From Atopsyche davidsoni (lineage: Eukaryota; Arthropoda; Insecta; Trichoptera; Hydrobiosidae), in contig JAILWY010000016.1 in assembly GCA_022113835.1 (NCBI GenBank), forward strand, positions 3,882,501 through 3,946,500: DNA of 64,000 nucleotides, read 5' to 3'. Below the pieces are notes generated by a model. It was not told the DNA's origin, did no database searches, and saw nothing but the letters and a program-made list of their open reading frames with translations. Each line of letters opens with the position of its first letter. The stretch's first letter is position 1. Made by a program: the position numbers and the translations under genes. Below, piece after piece: positions 1-10,414 of the stretch.

Positions 1-30
1 CAAACAACCTAGATAGATTTTTTTTAATAC

Positions 31-224
31 CTGCATGGTGCTACATACACAGTGGCACTTTCTGGGAACATGCTACCAGTGGATTTTAGGAATTTATCTC
101 GTGCATAAAAAACAGAATCCAACATTCCTTCGTGCAGCAAATAAAAACCCATCCACTCGGATACAATTATATCAACTTTTTCATCATTTGGAAGCGTAAA
201 ATCTTCTACTTTACTGTGAATGAC
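31..224 (-). CDS. PRMT6-like arginine methyltransferase, exon 3 (partial gene)
   Basis: Third coding exon, residues 98 to about 161 of the predicted protein. It opens in phase 0 after a polypyrimidine acceptor on the minus strand and ends at a CAG|GTATT donor, leaving two bases of the next codon. It carries the family's double-E loop, SEWMGFYLLHEGM, with the two catalytic glutamates at about E120 and E129. The THW loop and the dimerisation barrel would lie in exons beyond the left edge. Bases 225-307 are a short intron. Confidence 0.9.
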
Positions 225-307
225 CTAAAAAAAATTATTTATACAAAAAAAGTAGGATGGCATTGAATAGAATTCTTAGCACTTTTATAGTGATTATTAT
301 TGCTTAC

Positions 308-544
308 CTCAACAATATGTTCCATCTTGTTTTCTTTGATAACATTTTTTGCAATTATTGCCAGATTACTGGCTTCTACTGCGTATACCTTCTTGGCTCC
401 TGCCATGGCACAAAATAAAGAGAGAATTCCTGTGCCAGCTCCTACATCCATTACTGTTTTGCCTTGAATACCGGATTTGTTTTTCATTATTGCTGTTTTG
501 TAGGAGACCATTCGCTCTGTATCTTCTAACATCAGTTGATGTAT
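308..544 (-). CDS. PRMT6-like arginine methyltransferase, exon 2 (SAM-binding fold)
   Basis: Second coding exon, residues 19-97. Class I protein arginine methyltransferases transfer methyl groups from S-adenosylmethionine to arginines in histones and RNA-binding proteins; PRMT6 is mainly nuclear. Visible family features are the start helix region IHQLMLEDTERM, motif I VMDVGAGTGILS (residues 49-60) and the post-I segment VYAVEAS with ribose-binding E75. VYAVEAS is PRMT6-like, whereas PRMT1 has a different segment there. The exon begins after a CTAG acceptor and ends GAG|GTAAGC. Both joins are phase 0 and read straight through with exons 1 and 3. Nothing in the sequence suggests loss of function. 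Assignment to PRMT6 rather than another class I member rests on these motifs alone. Confidence 0.92.
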
Positions 545-1318
545 CTAGTCAAAGAATTTAAAAGAAACTTATTAATGCAATTGCAGAAAGTCAGTCTCCT
601 ATGTAAAGAAAATACATAATGTGCTAAGTACAAAGTCAATACGGTTGCCAATTGAAGAAAATCTCAACGAACTTAAGTTCAAGATTAAATTTTTTGTGTT
701 AATAAAACTATTAATATTATATTTACAATAAATTAAATGAGAAATATTTCCCGACTTTAAAAAAGATCACTGATAATTACAAAAAATATTTTTGATAGTA
801 AAACTTATTGACAAAGGATTATCAAAAATAAGGTAGGTAGTAAGGATTTTAAAAGAAATAGTTTATTTTTAAATTGTATTTATTTACAGTAAAAAATATT
901 AACAATATGAGATTAGAATATACTTTGCAGTCATAAAAATAATATCAGATTTTGTAGTACAATCGAATTTATCTAAAAAAAAATAAGAATATCAATTTAA
1001 AAGTCATCACTGAGACAATAAGATCTGATACGTGTGATTGAATGCATTCATGTCTCTTGCCAAAATTTAAACTCTTAGAAGACATGTAACCATTCTGGAA
1101 TGAATGGTATAGCTTTTGTAATTGAATCCGACACATCAAAAATATTTTTATAAAATGAATGGATATAATTCTAAGAACTCAATATAATTATTATATTGCA
1201 AGAGACTAAAAAATAAATTAATTTGAAATTACAAAAATGCTGACTTAATATTAAAAATAATTATTTCACACCTAGATGTAAAATTAATCACAGCGCAATT
1301 TTTCAGTTTCTCTAACAG
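545..1318. other. PRMT-like intron 1, distal part: nothing seen
   Basis: AT-rich intron sequence between PRMT exon 2 and the stop codon of the nested HARBI1-like gene. I see no ORF, repeat or conserved-looking block. It should contain the 3' UTR of the nested gene, but I could not identify a convincing polyadenylation signal. Confidence 0.6.
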
Positions 1319-1876
1319 CTATAGAGACAGGTATGACATGGCAGGGTTTCCATAATACATAGGAAAGTGCTTTCTAATAAATTCATCTCTAGCAATCAAA
1401 GCCATATTGTCTATTGACGGAATATCTATTCTCTTTTTAGGAAAGTCTTTTTTCCCTTTAACTTCAATCACAACAGAGTTCTCATCAGCCTCAGGCAAAG
1501 GATCTTTATTGACTATGGCCATGTTATGTAGTATTGCACAGCAAGCTATGATTTTCTGTTGCGTTTCTGACTTGCATGCTAAGAAGGTTTGCAAACATCT
1601 AAATCTCTTTTTCCAAAGGTTGATACATTCATCTGCCATATACGTTTTGACTAATGAATCATTGTAATAATATTGGCTGGTGTGTTGAGGTTGTTTGATA
1701 CAAGTCATTATCACAGTTGTAGGGTTGTACGCGTCACTACCAAGCAGTACCCCCTGTATTTCTCCCATCATAAATTTCTGATTTATGTCGCATATGTGAA
1801 ATATTTTGTTTTCATGTGTAGATCCTGGCCACCTGGAGACAACATCTAATATTTCCAAGTCGGGTCCAGTAATTAG
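1319..1876 (-). CDS. HARBI1-like nuclease-derived gene, exon 3
   Basis: Last coding exon, residues 271-455, ending in TAG. It continues the DDE nuclease fold of PIF/Harbinger transposases: LEILDVVSRWPGSTHENKIF (278-297) corresponds to the usual block before the second catalytic aspartate, and KKRFRCL (359-365) plus IIACCAILHNMA are typical C-terminal signatures. The second catalytic aspartate, usually in LLGD, is serine here (LLGSDAY, S317, with D318 beside it). The catalytic glutamate position before the RF motif is aspartate (D352), again with a neighbouring E. The acceptor is TTTTAG|CTA and the join to exon 2 is phase 0. Confidence 0.88.
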   Translation of the reverse strand, partial: LITGPDLEILDVVSRWPGSTHENKIFHICDINQKFMMGEIQGVLLGSDAYNPTTVIMTCIKQPQHTSQYYYNDSLVKTYMADECINLWKKRFRCLQTFLACKSETQQKIIACCAILHNMAIVNKDPLPEADENSVVIEVKGKKDFPKKRIDIPSIDNMALIARDEFIRKHFPMYYGNPAMSYLSL

Positions 1877-1997
1877 CTAAAATTAAATATGAATCTATTA
1901 CAGCAAGTATAACAACAAAAATCGTGGATGTTTTGTGAATATCACATTGTAAACACATCAATATGAAATGTATAAAAAATATTTTTATAGTAATTAC

Positions 1998-2278
1998 CTG
2001 GACTCTGACAGAATGATATCCTTTTTCATTAACATATCCTGCATTACATTCTCTGCTCTCTTTAACACGAACACCGACATGAGTGGATCCAATACACCCA
2101 ACAGTTTCAGGGAACTTTCCTCTCTCGTAAAATTTCATTTTGTTTTTCTCAACTTCAGTCTTGTCAGGAAATTTGATAAATCTACTCTGAAGTGGCATTA
2201 TCAAGTTGGTAACTCGAGCTATAATTCTTGATATCGTTGCTTGACTGACCCCATTCATAGCATTTTTTTGTATTGATC
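1998..2278 (-). CDS. HARBI1-like nuclease-derived gene, exon 2
   Basis: Middle coding exon, residues 178-270. It holds the helix-turn-helix-like block GVSQATISRIIARV (186-199) and the region FPETVGCIGSTHV. In active family members that last stretch contains the first catalytic aspartate (IDGTH); here the residue is glycine (G240). The sequence ends with GYHSVRVQ followed by a GTAATT donor. Splicing from exon 1 restores a glycine codon across the junction (G|GA), so the frame is maintained from start to stop through three exons. Confidence 0.88.
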
Positions 2279-2363
2279 CTAAATGTTTTAAATATAACTT
2301 CGTTACTTTTATAATATGATAATAAGTAATTTAAATATGTTATAACAGTTAGTATTTACTTAC

Positions 2364-2892
2364 CTGTGGTAAAGTATCGTAGAGTGATAATAAGAGCCAT
2401 TAGGGGAGGTACTGGAGAACCACGATTTGAATGTTTTATTAAACCACTCTTAATTAATTCCATAATATCATAAATTGTTTTCTTACTAAACTTATAACTA
2501 TTTAGAAAATCAACATCAGTCATTGTTTCTATGGGATTATCGGCATCTTTTAATCCTCTATAAGGATTTTCAAAGTTAACTGAAGGTTTTTTCTTAGATG
2601 GTTCATTTGATTGACTAAAATCTGAATCTGAATCCTCTACATCTGAATCATAATTTTCTTCATTGATACCTTCTTCTTCTGATACTTTGGCAGTGTCAGA
2701 ATCTAACCTCATTCTCCGAACAACGCTGGTTCTTTTAGATGGTTCTGCATATTGGGGTGGAGATGTACTTAATCGACTTATTGATGTTTCGCAAATTCCC
2801 TCCATCATATCCATATGATCCATCAACTGCATATATCTGAGGTACCCCTCATACCTTTCTAACCTATCAAATCGCTTGAGTCTGTCGTCCAT
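2364..2892 (-). CDS. HARBI1-like nuclease-derived gene, exon 1
   Basis: First coding exon, 176 codons plus one base, starting at an ATG and ending ACAG|GTAAGT. Residues 1-120 are charged and low in complexity, with an acidic stretch of D/E/S around 70-100. From about residue 125 the sequence matches the N-terminal part of HARBI1-type proteins (NPIETMTDVDFLNSYKFSKK, then PPLMALIITLRYFTTG). The spliced protein would be 455 residues, a little longer than the roughly 350-430 usual for the family. In transposons the family cuts and joins DNA; host HARBI1 acts with a Myb-like partner, and no Myb-like gene is visible here. The gene lies wholly inside intron 1 of the PRMT-like gene on the same strand. 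It may be a decaying transposon or a domesticated gene. Confidence 0.85.
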
Positions 2893-3331
2893 ATTTAATA
2901 AAGGTGTAACTATGCAATGGAAAAGAGAATAGACGAAGTAACCAATTTAGATTGCGTTATGGACCATTACAACACTTCACTTAACCATTAATAGAATAAC
3001 GCTATTTTTTATTATTGTCAAACAAACGTCAAAATAATAGCAGTGCAAGTGAACAACAAGAGACGAACCACAGACAAGCTTCGTCGTCCGAAGACCACAG
3101 ACAATAAAGTTGTCTCATATTTTATTTCTGATCCACATTGTTATCTAGGAATCTAAATAAAATAAATAAACATGAATTAAAGATGAAAACACAGTTTTTA
3201 AAATAATATTTCTAACGTTAGAAAATATTGACAAGTTTGCATAAAACGGAATCCACACAAACATGGTACGGCAACGTATAACCTCAAAATAATTAAACCT
3301 CAGGATCACAGTGATAATATTAAATCCATAC
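2893..3331. other. PRMT-like intron 1, proximal part; upstream region of the nested gene
   Basis: Moderately AT-rich. It must contain the 5' UTR and promoter of the HARBI1-like gene if that gene is transcribed independently. I found no terminal inverted repeat of a Harbinger element by eye. Confidence 0.5.
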
Positions 3332-3385
3332 CTCCAAATCTTCATAGCTTTCAAAATATTCGTCTTGCGTTTTCTCTCCTTCCAT
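3332..3385 (-). CDS. PRMT6-like arginine methyltransferase, exon 1 (start)
   Basis: Eighteen codons from the ATG at 3385-3383 to a GAG|GTATGG donor, in phase 0 with exon 2. The peptide includes DEYFESYEDLE, the conserved tyrosine-rich start of the PRMT core (the YFxSYxxL segment that closes over the cofactor), and joins directly to IHQLMLEDTERM. The match across a 2.8-kb intron supports both the start and the splice choice. The N-terminus before the core is only about eight residues, shorter than in vertebrate PRMT6. Confidence 0.85.
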
Positions 3386-5683
3386 GTTTTGTATATAATT
3401 AATCACTTTAAAAAAAAATAAACAAGTAACAAATCCTAATGTGTCAAACAGAACCGGAGTAACGCATGCTCTATTGCTCATAATAACATAACCTTGTATC
3501 TATGCGTGACATAATTCATACAAAAATAATATTATTTTCATAAATAAATATAATAGGTGAGACTAGTTTATTGTACATAAGTAAAATAAAACATTATTTA
3601 AAAAATATTTAAATATTTTTTTAAAGTAAAAACTCTTATCACACTGACCGAAATAAAGTACAATAATTAAAATTGCTATAGTAACGCTATGTTTATTTGT
3701 TTCATTTCAAATTAAATAAGTATTTATTAGTATGTTTAAAATCAAGGCAAGCAGTTTTATTGATGAGTTTTATTATATAGATGAGTCTAATAATTTACGT
3801 AAATGACTAATTGTATAATATTCATAACGTAAAATATCTTCATGAGTGTAATGTACTTAGTTTTGAAGTGATTAAAAAAATGTATTCAAACGCTAAAATT
3901 GCTTGCGAGTGCTCTTGGCCATATATGGGGGCGTAGGTTCAAGTCCAGCTTATGCCAAATTATTATTTAATTTTTATTAATCAACTAAATTTTGCGAACC
4001 ATCAAACATAAAAATTTTGTTCAATCACTTTTCTATTAAAATATAAATAACGAATTAATGATTTTTAGTATAATTTTATATTATTTCTTTTAACATATAG
4101 AGACATCTAGTGATATGTTAATAAAACACACAAAAACTGTACCAAATGTGTATCTAAATAGTTTACATAATAGTCTACAGATGGCAGATATATTATATAT
4201 TTAATATCATTGGATTCCAATAAAGATAAAAAATATTGCATATATATAGTACATGCATATACTTACTTATCAACTCATGCAAAAAGGGCTTTTTACACAT
4301 ATTTGTCACAATAATCTCAATAACGAAAATATATAAATATATGTACACTACCACCTAAGCCACACCTTGTAAGCCTCACAACCTACGCGCAGAATCAAGG
4401 GATATTCACACACCGTATAATCTAACAATAGCCCTAAGAACTATTGTAAATTTACTAAAAGAAAAGTAATTTTTTTTCATGTATATAAGACCTTTTCCAC
4501 TTTTTGAAATGATCTATATTGGATGTATCAATTCTCTTTAATTTTATAGGTGAGATCTCCAAGCTTCAGTCAACTGTATCGAATGGCGTGGGGCAGGTAC
4601 TGAAGTATGATGTTTAATGAAGTTGTTAGCCCTCGCGACGACCTGAGGATATACAAACACTCTAAATATACACAAATTCTTGAACAAATGTGTACACACG
4701 GTAGCCGAGCTCGCTTCCCGGACAAACAACAATAAAACAAAATGACCGCGCGCCAACTGCGGCTCCAGCCACGCGAGGGGCAACGGGGATCTGTGTTATT
4801 TTTAATTTATTAAACCCAATAAAAAAAAACCTTCAAGCCCAATTTATTTAGGATTAACCAGTAAACACAACATTGTTAAATATGTCATACGAATTTTACA
4901 AAAAAAAAAAATCACCTGTTTAAATTTTTGTGACGCATTGGTCAATTTATTATGTAGACAACAGTATATTCATGTTTAAAAATCAAATTATAATTAGTGA
5001 GGTAAAAAAACTCAAATCTGACAAAAATAATTAAATTGTGTATGTGTTAAAAAAGTGTTCGTACTTCTTGCAAAGAAGTTATTTATGTACTGAAAATAAT
5101 ATAAGATAAAAATTATAATATACTGAAATACTTATGGTAAAAAGAGAACTGAGTAAGTAATGATTAAGTAAGGCGAAAATGGCGAAATATAGAAATATCT
5201 GACTGTGCTTAAAATATCGAAGTACTGATTACTTGTGAAGGTTTTATTTATATTAATTGATTTCAAAGATTTCAATTCATACAATTATTAATTATTTTTA
5301 ATATAAAAAAAAGCATTGTAACTGGTTTTAACTGGCACTTAAATAAAATTTAAATTAAACAACTCTATATACTTTTAGCAGAATCAATGATCGTGTCGTG
5401 AAAGAAATTCTAGACGTTTTATGAGTAAATACATTTTGTGTACTTTTAGTTATCATCGGAGCCATTTGTATTTGAAGGGTTGACAAAATGTCACCAAACA
5501 CAAATTACAAAATTAGGTGCGTAGGAAAGCGATAATTGAAATACTAAACTATAAGTAAAAGAAACTCGGACTCCCTCCATACTTGTCGACTGAAAAATGT
5601 GGGTAAACGATTATGTCACGGATTTAACTTTTAAAAGTTCACACAGCATATTATTTTCGAGGATAAGATTTGTTTATTTAATT
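3386..5683. other. Intergenic, AT-rich, between two divergent genes
   Basis: This should include the PRMT promoter just to the right of 3385, but no clear core motif is visible. A more GC-rich patch at about 4545-4790 contains an open frame on the minus strand that I do not recognise. The rest shows no gene or repeat. Confidence 0.5.
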
Positions 5684-5739
5684 TTACAACCCGAATGAAG
5701 TAGCAGATCTTTTTTTTTCCACCTGGCAGCCTGGCACAA

Positions 5740-6100
5740 AAAGTGTTTTCTCGCTCGAGGATCCGATCCCCATTTCCCCTCCGCACGCGATGCACGAGCG
5801 GCCGGGCCGGGGGCAGTAAAAAGCATTTGTTATTTCCGAGAGAGCGAGCAGATTCAAAACTGAAATACTATTTCCAGTCATCGGCCGACGGAGAGAGACG
5901 TCCGCATCGCGCCGCGGCCGCTCCGAGGGACGAATGAAAATAAACAAAAAACTAAAAAAGTGAAGGTTGTTGCCGAGTTTTCGTCTCGCGAGGGAGGGAG
6001 ACGGACAGACGGCGCGAGCGTCCCGAGAGAGACAGCCCTATCCCCCGGCGACGGAAGGGAGCGAGCCGCCACTATAAACAATGTCCAGCCGAGGGAGACG
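5740..6100 (+). promoter_or_regulatory. GC-rich promoter with GAGA-type repeats and a TATA box
   Basis: A sharp rise in GC and CpG in AT-rich surroundings. GAGAG-type purine runs occur at about 5838, 5889, 5989 and 6023, resembling sites for the GAGA factor found at paused developmental promoters in insects. A TATAAAC box lies at about 6073, placing a start site near 6100. It sits directly upstream of a transcribed-looking segment with a splice donor. Open frames on both strands here look like by-products of composition. Confidence 0.55.
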
Positions 6101-6117
6101 GAGCCGTTTTGTCGGAA

Positions 6118-6249
6118 ATGGTGAAAAGCCGAGCGTCGCTTCGGAGGGAGGGGGATAGATTGAAGCTGTCATCTTCCGAGCACAACTCAATCGCGTGTGG
6201 ACCGCAGGAGCGGCCGGACGTGCGTGCCAGTGTTATTACATATTACTGA
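6118..6249 (+). CDS. Upstream ORF, 43 codons, in the probable 5' UTR
   Basis: ATG to TGA within the predicted first exon. The peptide (MVKSRASLRR...) is basic and serine-rich with no recognised motif. If transcribed, it would be the first AUG met by scanning ribosomes and would lower translation of the main frame. It may have no role of its own. Confidence 0.25.
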   Translation: MVKSRASLRREGDRLKLSSSEHNSIACGPQERPDVRASVITYY

Positions 6250-6431
6250 AAATACACGCTTCGCCTCGCGTTCGCGGCTAAACAGTCAAAAGTCCAATAA
6301 GAACATTAGTGTGCTCCGGTAACTGTGCTCGGTTGACTATTCTGTGACTTGAAGATTTTTGTTAACAAAACTGAAAAAAGTTTGTACCCAGTGGCTAAAG
6401 AAGGAATAACCATTTTTCTGCCGGAGAAGAG

Positions 6432-6437
6432 ATGTGA
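6432..6437 (+). promoter_or_regulatory. Minimal start-stop upstream ORF (ATG TGA)
   Basis: In the same predicted exon, 23 bases before the splice donor, an ATG is followed immediately by TGA. Start-stop elements of this type are known to hold ribosomes and repress downstream translation. Whether this one is used is unknown. Confidence 0.3.
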
Positions 6438-6460
6438 TCGGAGAATTAAGGCATCAACAG

Positions 6461-9400
6461 GTAAAGCTCATATTTTTGTACGCGTGAATCGCTGTATTTT
6501 TTTTTATCGATATATGTTTTAATTTTTTTTTTAAATTAACTTTGAATGAATCTGGATGTCGCACGTAATATTCTCAAGTGCAAATGCACACTTGGAAAAT
6601 TAACAATGGGACGTTAAATTGAACTACCTCCAAAGCGGACGGAACTCCATAATGCGACGGTCAATTGTTATATTGTTAAATCAAATCTGACGGCAATATA
6701 AAACACCGATTGCAGGAGAGCAGTCATGTCGTAATCGTGCATTGCTAGTCAACGCATCGCTCATTGTCATCCAGCCTCAATGCTGTTACAAGTATTGATA
6801 AAAATATTTTACGTTTTCATAGGTTTATTTGAAGACTTTTGCTTGAAAGCGCATTTTGCAATTAGATGCGGAAAACAGTTATTATTGTTTTAAATAAAAT
6901 ATAAATAAGTGTAAATGCGGTTAAAAAAAATTAATGCGGTCTTCATAAATCATTTTAAATTTATGCAAGGCAATGCTGCCTAATAGAAAAGGCATGTGAA
7001 TTTTACTCACTACTGTGGGCTAAATGCCACCATTGTTTTGAGTCATTATAGTTGGCGAGCATATTTACAATAAATATGTAATTTGTCATACAATTATAGT
7101 GTCAATAAGTGTAGACATTGTGGCCTCGGTGTTTGTAGTAATATTTGATAACGTGTCGCCTGCGCTCGGACAGATGAGTAATATCACACAAATAGTATCT
7201 AGCTTATCGAATCAAATACACAGCAATGGGAAATTCGTCGTCATACACCACATCCAACTGAAAACCGCAAGCTATTAAAGCACTTCTATTCAAAGGCAAC
7301 CAAATTTACCTCTTGTTATCATCCAATGAATGGATGTTTTAATTGTATACCCATGATATCCATAAATAGACCACTTGAAATTGCTTTGTCGAATATTCTG
7401 AATTCATGCCTTCAATTAAAAACAAGCACATAGCATGTGTATAAATATATTTTACAAATTGAGTATTTTGTTGATAAAAAATATCGCATGCTTTAAAAGT
7501 ATCCAATAAGTATTAGCTCGTTTAAAATACTCTCATAACTTTAAATTGTGATAATATACGGAGCATGCTTGCGGTACAGTTAAATTTTAAAATAGTAAAA
7601 ACAAATAATTGATTTTTGTATATAAACCTAAAAAAATAATATTTTAACAATAAACACGTACAAAAAATATTTTCAATTGCCGTCTATCTTGTAGACTTTG
7701 GGAAAGGGGTCCGTGTGAAATGTTTTTTCTGCTGGCGATATTTTTTTTTAATGTTTTAATATGGGAAAAAATATTTAACGGCATACAGTGTCTCATTGTT
7801 TCTATAAATTTAACGCCATTTAACCACATATACTTTAAATTCAATGTATAATTAATCAATTGTAATCAAATTCTGCAAACTTTCATGTAATTAGTAATGC
7901 ATTTATATCCATACTTAATGAGCTTTGTGGTTTGTACTTACAACATAACTCATTCCAATTATTAATTTTCGTAATTATTGACATTATAACTTTCATTCAC
8001 ATGTTTTCAAATAAAGTTTTGTTAAAATTATCTTTCGTTTGAGTCTACTCATTAACCAACTGTTGAGACAATATAAGAACTAATCGCCTAATAATTTATA
8101 GTCGAAGTTTCCACGATTTCCTTGCCCGCACAGTAATGTATTAATTACCTGTTCATAATATTAGAATAAAAACCTTTTACTTCTAGGAAAACATACTCGT
8201 ATGTTCTGTAAATCCTTTCTGATACGATTTACATTTATTCATTATAAAGATCGGAGATTTGTTAGATAGAAAGCTGGAGAATAATCGAGTTGGGTATGCA
8301 CCGGCGTGGCGCGGTACATTTCCGGTGGCCGGCGGCACCAACCTGCGGGCCGCGGCCTCCTAATGGCTCACTCGGAGCCCATCGTTAATTATTCTGTCTG
8401 CGGCACTGCCGCCAGTCTGACCGAGCCCCTGATCCCCTGGAGCCTCCGCAGCCTCCTCAGCCTCCGCAGCCCCAGGCCGATTCCGAGCTGTAATGATGAT
8501 GTCCGGAAATTACCCCGGGCGGACCGACAAAAACCGCTGCCCTGCGTTTTGAAAGTCATCTTTGTATTAACTTATATCCACGTCACTCAAATCATATATA
8601 TTGTATTTAAACTTTAAATGCGTTATATTTCGTTATGGTTTTATCTGTGCGCGTTGCTAGCACGATGCTGTATCAGAAAACTGAGTGAAAGATCAAAAAA
8701 ATATTTACTTTCAGGGCATTCGTAGTATACTGTTATAATTTTTCTCCTCACATAAAATTGGCGACCTTCTCACTCATGTCGAGCCTGTTTTTTCTAAGGG
8801 GATTTATATTAGAAGGAAAAGTAAGAAAATTATTATAAATCCTTTCATTACAAAGCTCTGTGTTCAGGCTCACTTTCACATCGAGAGAAAATCTTCAAAA
8901 ATAAATACACTAAGAAAGCTTTGATATATTCACATTCACGAACATGGCGACACAATATTTCACCGGGTGGAGATACTTTCGTTCCTTTACATCTATTTAT
9001 ATGCTGATACTCTTACGCGCTCGCTGAAGAAACATAATGTACTTAATGCCGAAAGTTCAGACGGATTTTTATTTATTTGCTTTGGTGGGCTGCGGCAGAA
9101 TTGCATGTTAGCGAATGTCGGGAATGCCTTTGTCAAGCGACGCGTTGGCTGCATAACGTCATGACAGCTTATTTTTGAGATTTATAAGAAGTAAGATTTA
9201 TACAGTAAATATTTCAGTTGGGACTAAAAAAAAATTATTTTAAATTCCACAGTTTTATTGATAGGTTCTGTAGGAAAAAAATTGATTGGCTAATAAAAAA
9301 TGAACCGATTAGCGTATTTACATTAGTCTCAGAATCGTGAATACATATAGCGAATTCCGTAACATGAGGCTGACGATGTAATTAATTTTCTGTAATGTTA

Positions 9401-9950
9401 ACATAATCAAAAAGATTCCTCTAGTTCTGTTTATCGTCGAAGCAGATGGACCGGAGGTGTGCAGGGCAACCCAAAATACATGGCAATATAATATCTAAGT
9501 TTACTTATAAAAAAATATTTATAACAATTATATATCGCAATAAAATGTTAAATGACTTTTTATTCTTCATTGAAATAAATAAAAAAAAAAATAACGTAAA
9601 TTTTGAAGTTTCTAATACGTCTCATGTTCACCATGGAAAGTATTCTTTCGTTCGGACATTTTTTCAATATTCTAGTTTTTATTTGGACTGTTGTATGCTT
9701 CAAAATATAATTCAAATGACATTGGTTTAAATAACACCTATAACAATATCAATCCGAGTATTTCTTACAAAAGTCATTTCCGGCTCACCGGAAGACAGGA
9801 ATGCATTCGTATTCACTATCTTATCCTGTCGCTTCCTTCACTTTCTAAGACTTACGAGATCTTTATCGTGATATTCAAAGGTACGTATTATTATACGACG
9901 TATTAAAATATCCACGTAAAACTTTTCTTTCCATCCGCTTGGAAGACTTT
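6461..9950. other. Probable intron; GC islands at 8296-8540 and 9050-9170
   Basis: AT-rich except for two islands. The first is strongly GC-rich, with an embedded TTAATTATT homeodomain-type core near 8385 and repeated GCAGCCTC units at about 8440-8475. The second contains TTTATTTATTTGC and AACGTCATGAC. Their open frames do not resemble proteins I know, so I read them as candidate regulatory elements. Confidence 0.4.
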
Positions 9951-9954
9951 AATC

Positions 9955-10330
9955 TTCTTCTGATGCATCTTCTCATAGAAGTTTGGTGACCATTTCATCG
10001 AACATATTTCTATCCTGGGCCAGTATTACTAATTCAACCGTACTTCCAATCCCGCATCCACGTAAGCTTCCTCCTTCCAATGCCCTTTTTTTCCTTCGAT
10101 TTTTCCTTGGACTATCAGCTGTAGGATGCTATATTTACTGCTACGAAAAATGTGGCCAAAATAGGAGACATTCCGCTTCTTGCGTATTGTGTGCAAGACT
10201 CTTTCATTTGTGACGCGATCAACCCATGGTATTTTAAGGATTCTCATATAAATCCACATTTCTTCGCATAGAAGCTGTCTTGAGTGTCCAAGCTTCAAAG
10301 GCGACTTGAATACAAAGCAGAATATACAAA
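9955..10330 (-). mobile_element. Degenerate 3' end of a non-LTR retrotransposon (reverse transcriptase tail)
   Basis: Minus-strand translation gives the C-terminal signature of insect non-LTR endonuclease/reverse transcriptase proteins: MWIYMRILKIPWVDRVTNE, then SYFGHIFR and ILQLIVQGKIEGKKG. Beyond this the reading is broken by frameshifts and stops (QDRNMFDEMVTKLL and then a stop near 9975). It shares long identical stretches with the fragment at 29740-29900, so both come from one family. Truncated and non-functional. Confidence 0.75.
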
Positions 10331-10368
10331 GTATTAATCCACGTATATCCGTCGCAAAAAAAAGTGTG

Positions 10369-10414
10369 ACTGGTTAACTCATCTTATTTAAAGAAATAAG
10401 ATGAGTTAACCAGT
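10369..10414. repeat. Perfect hairpin, 21-bp arms, 4-base loop
   Basis: The arm beginning ACTGGTTAACTC is followed by AAAG and then by its exact reverse complement. A partial third copy (GTGAGTTAACC) lies about 15 bases downstream. No transposon ends are visible. Confidence 0.85.

Larger units (their letters stand above)
6100..6460 (+). other. Probable non-coding first exon (5' UTR), likely of the GAS1-like gene
   Basis: Starts about 25-30 bases after the TATA box and ends AACAG|GTAAAG, a good donor. No long ORF. The next convincing plus-strand coding sequence is the GAS1-like exon at 30850, preceded by an acceptor (GTGTCCAG|GAGGC) at 30845, so the two may be joined over a 24-kb intron. The exon boundaries are read from sequence; the link to GAS1 is inference. 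Confidence 0.42.

Noticed and set aside
3898..3960. Possible tRNA or tRNA-derived SINE (B-box-like GGTTCAAGTCC)
   Set aside because: The T-stem does not pair, there is no A box at the right distance and no acceptor stem.
4544..4783. 79-codon minus-strand open frame
   Set aside because: No recognisable motif, no splice context; composition of a small GC patch explains it.
5684..6081. Overlapping open frames on both strands at the promoter
   Set aside because: Basic, low-complexity peptides from CpG-rich DNA upstream of the predicted start site.
8306..8617. 103-codon frame in a GC island
   Set aside because: Repeated SLRSLLSLRS comes from GCAGCCTC repeats; no start context, no homologue recognised.
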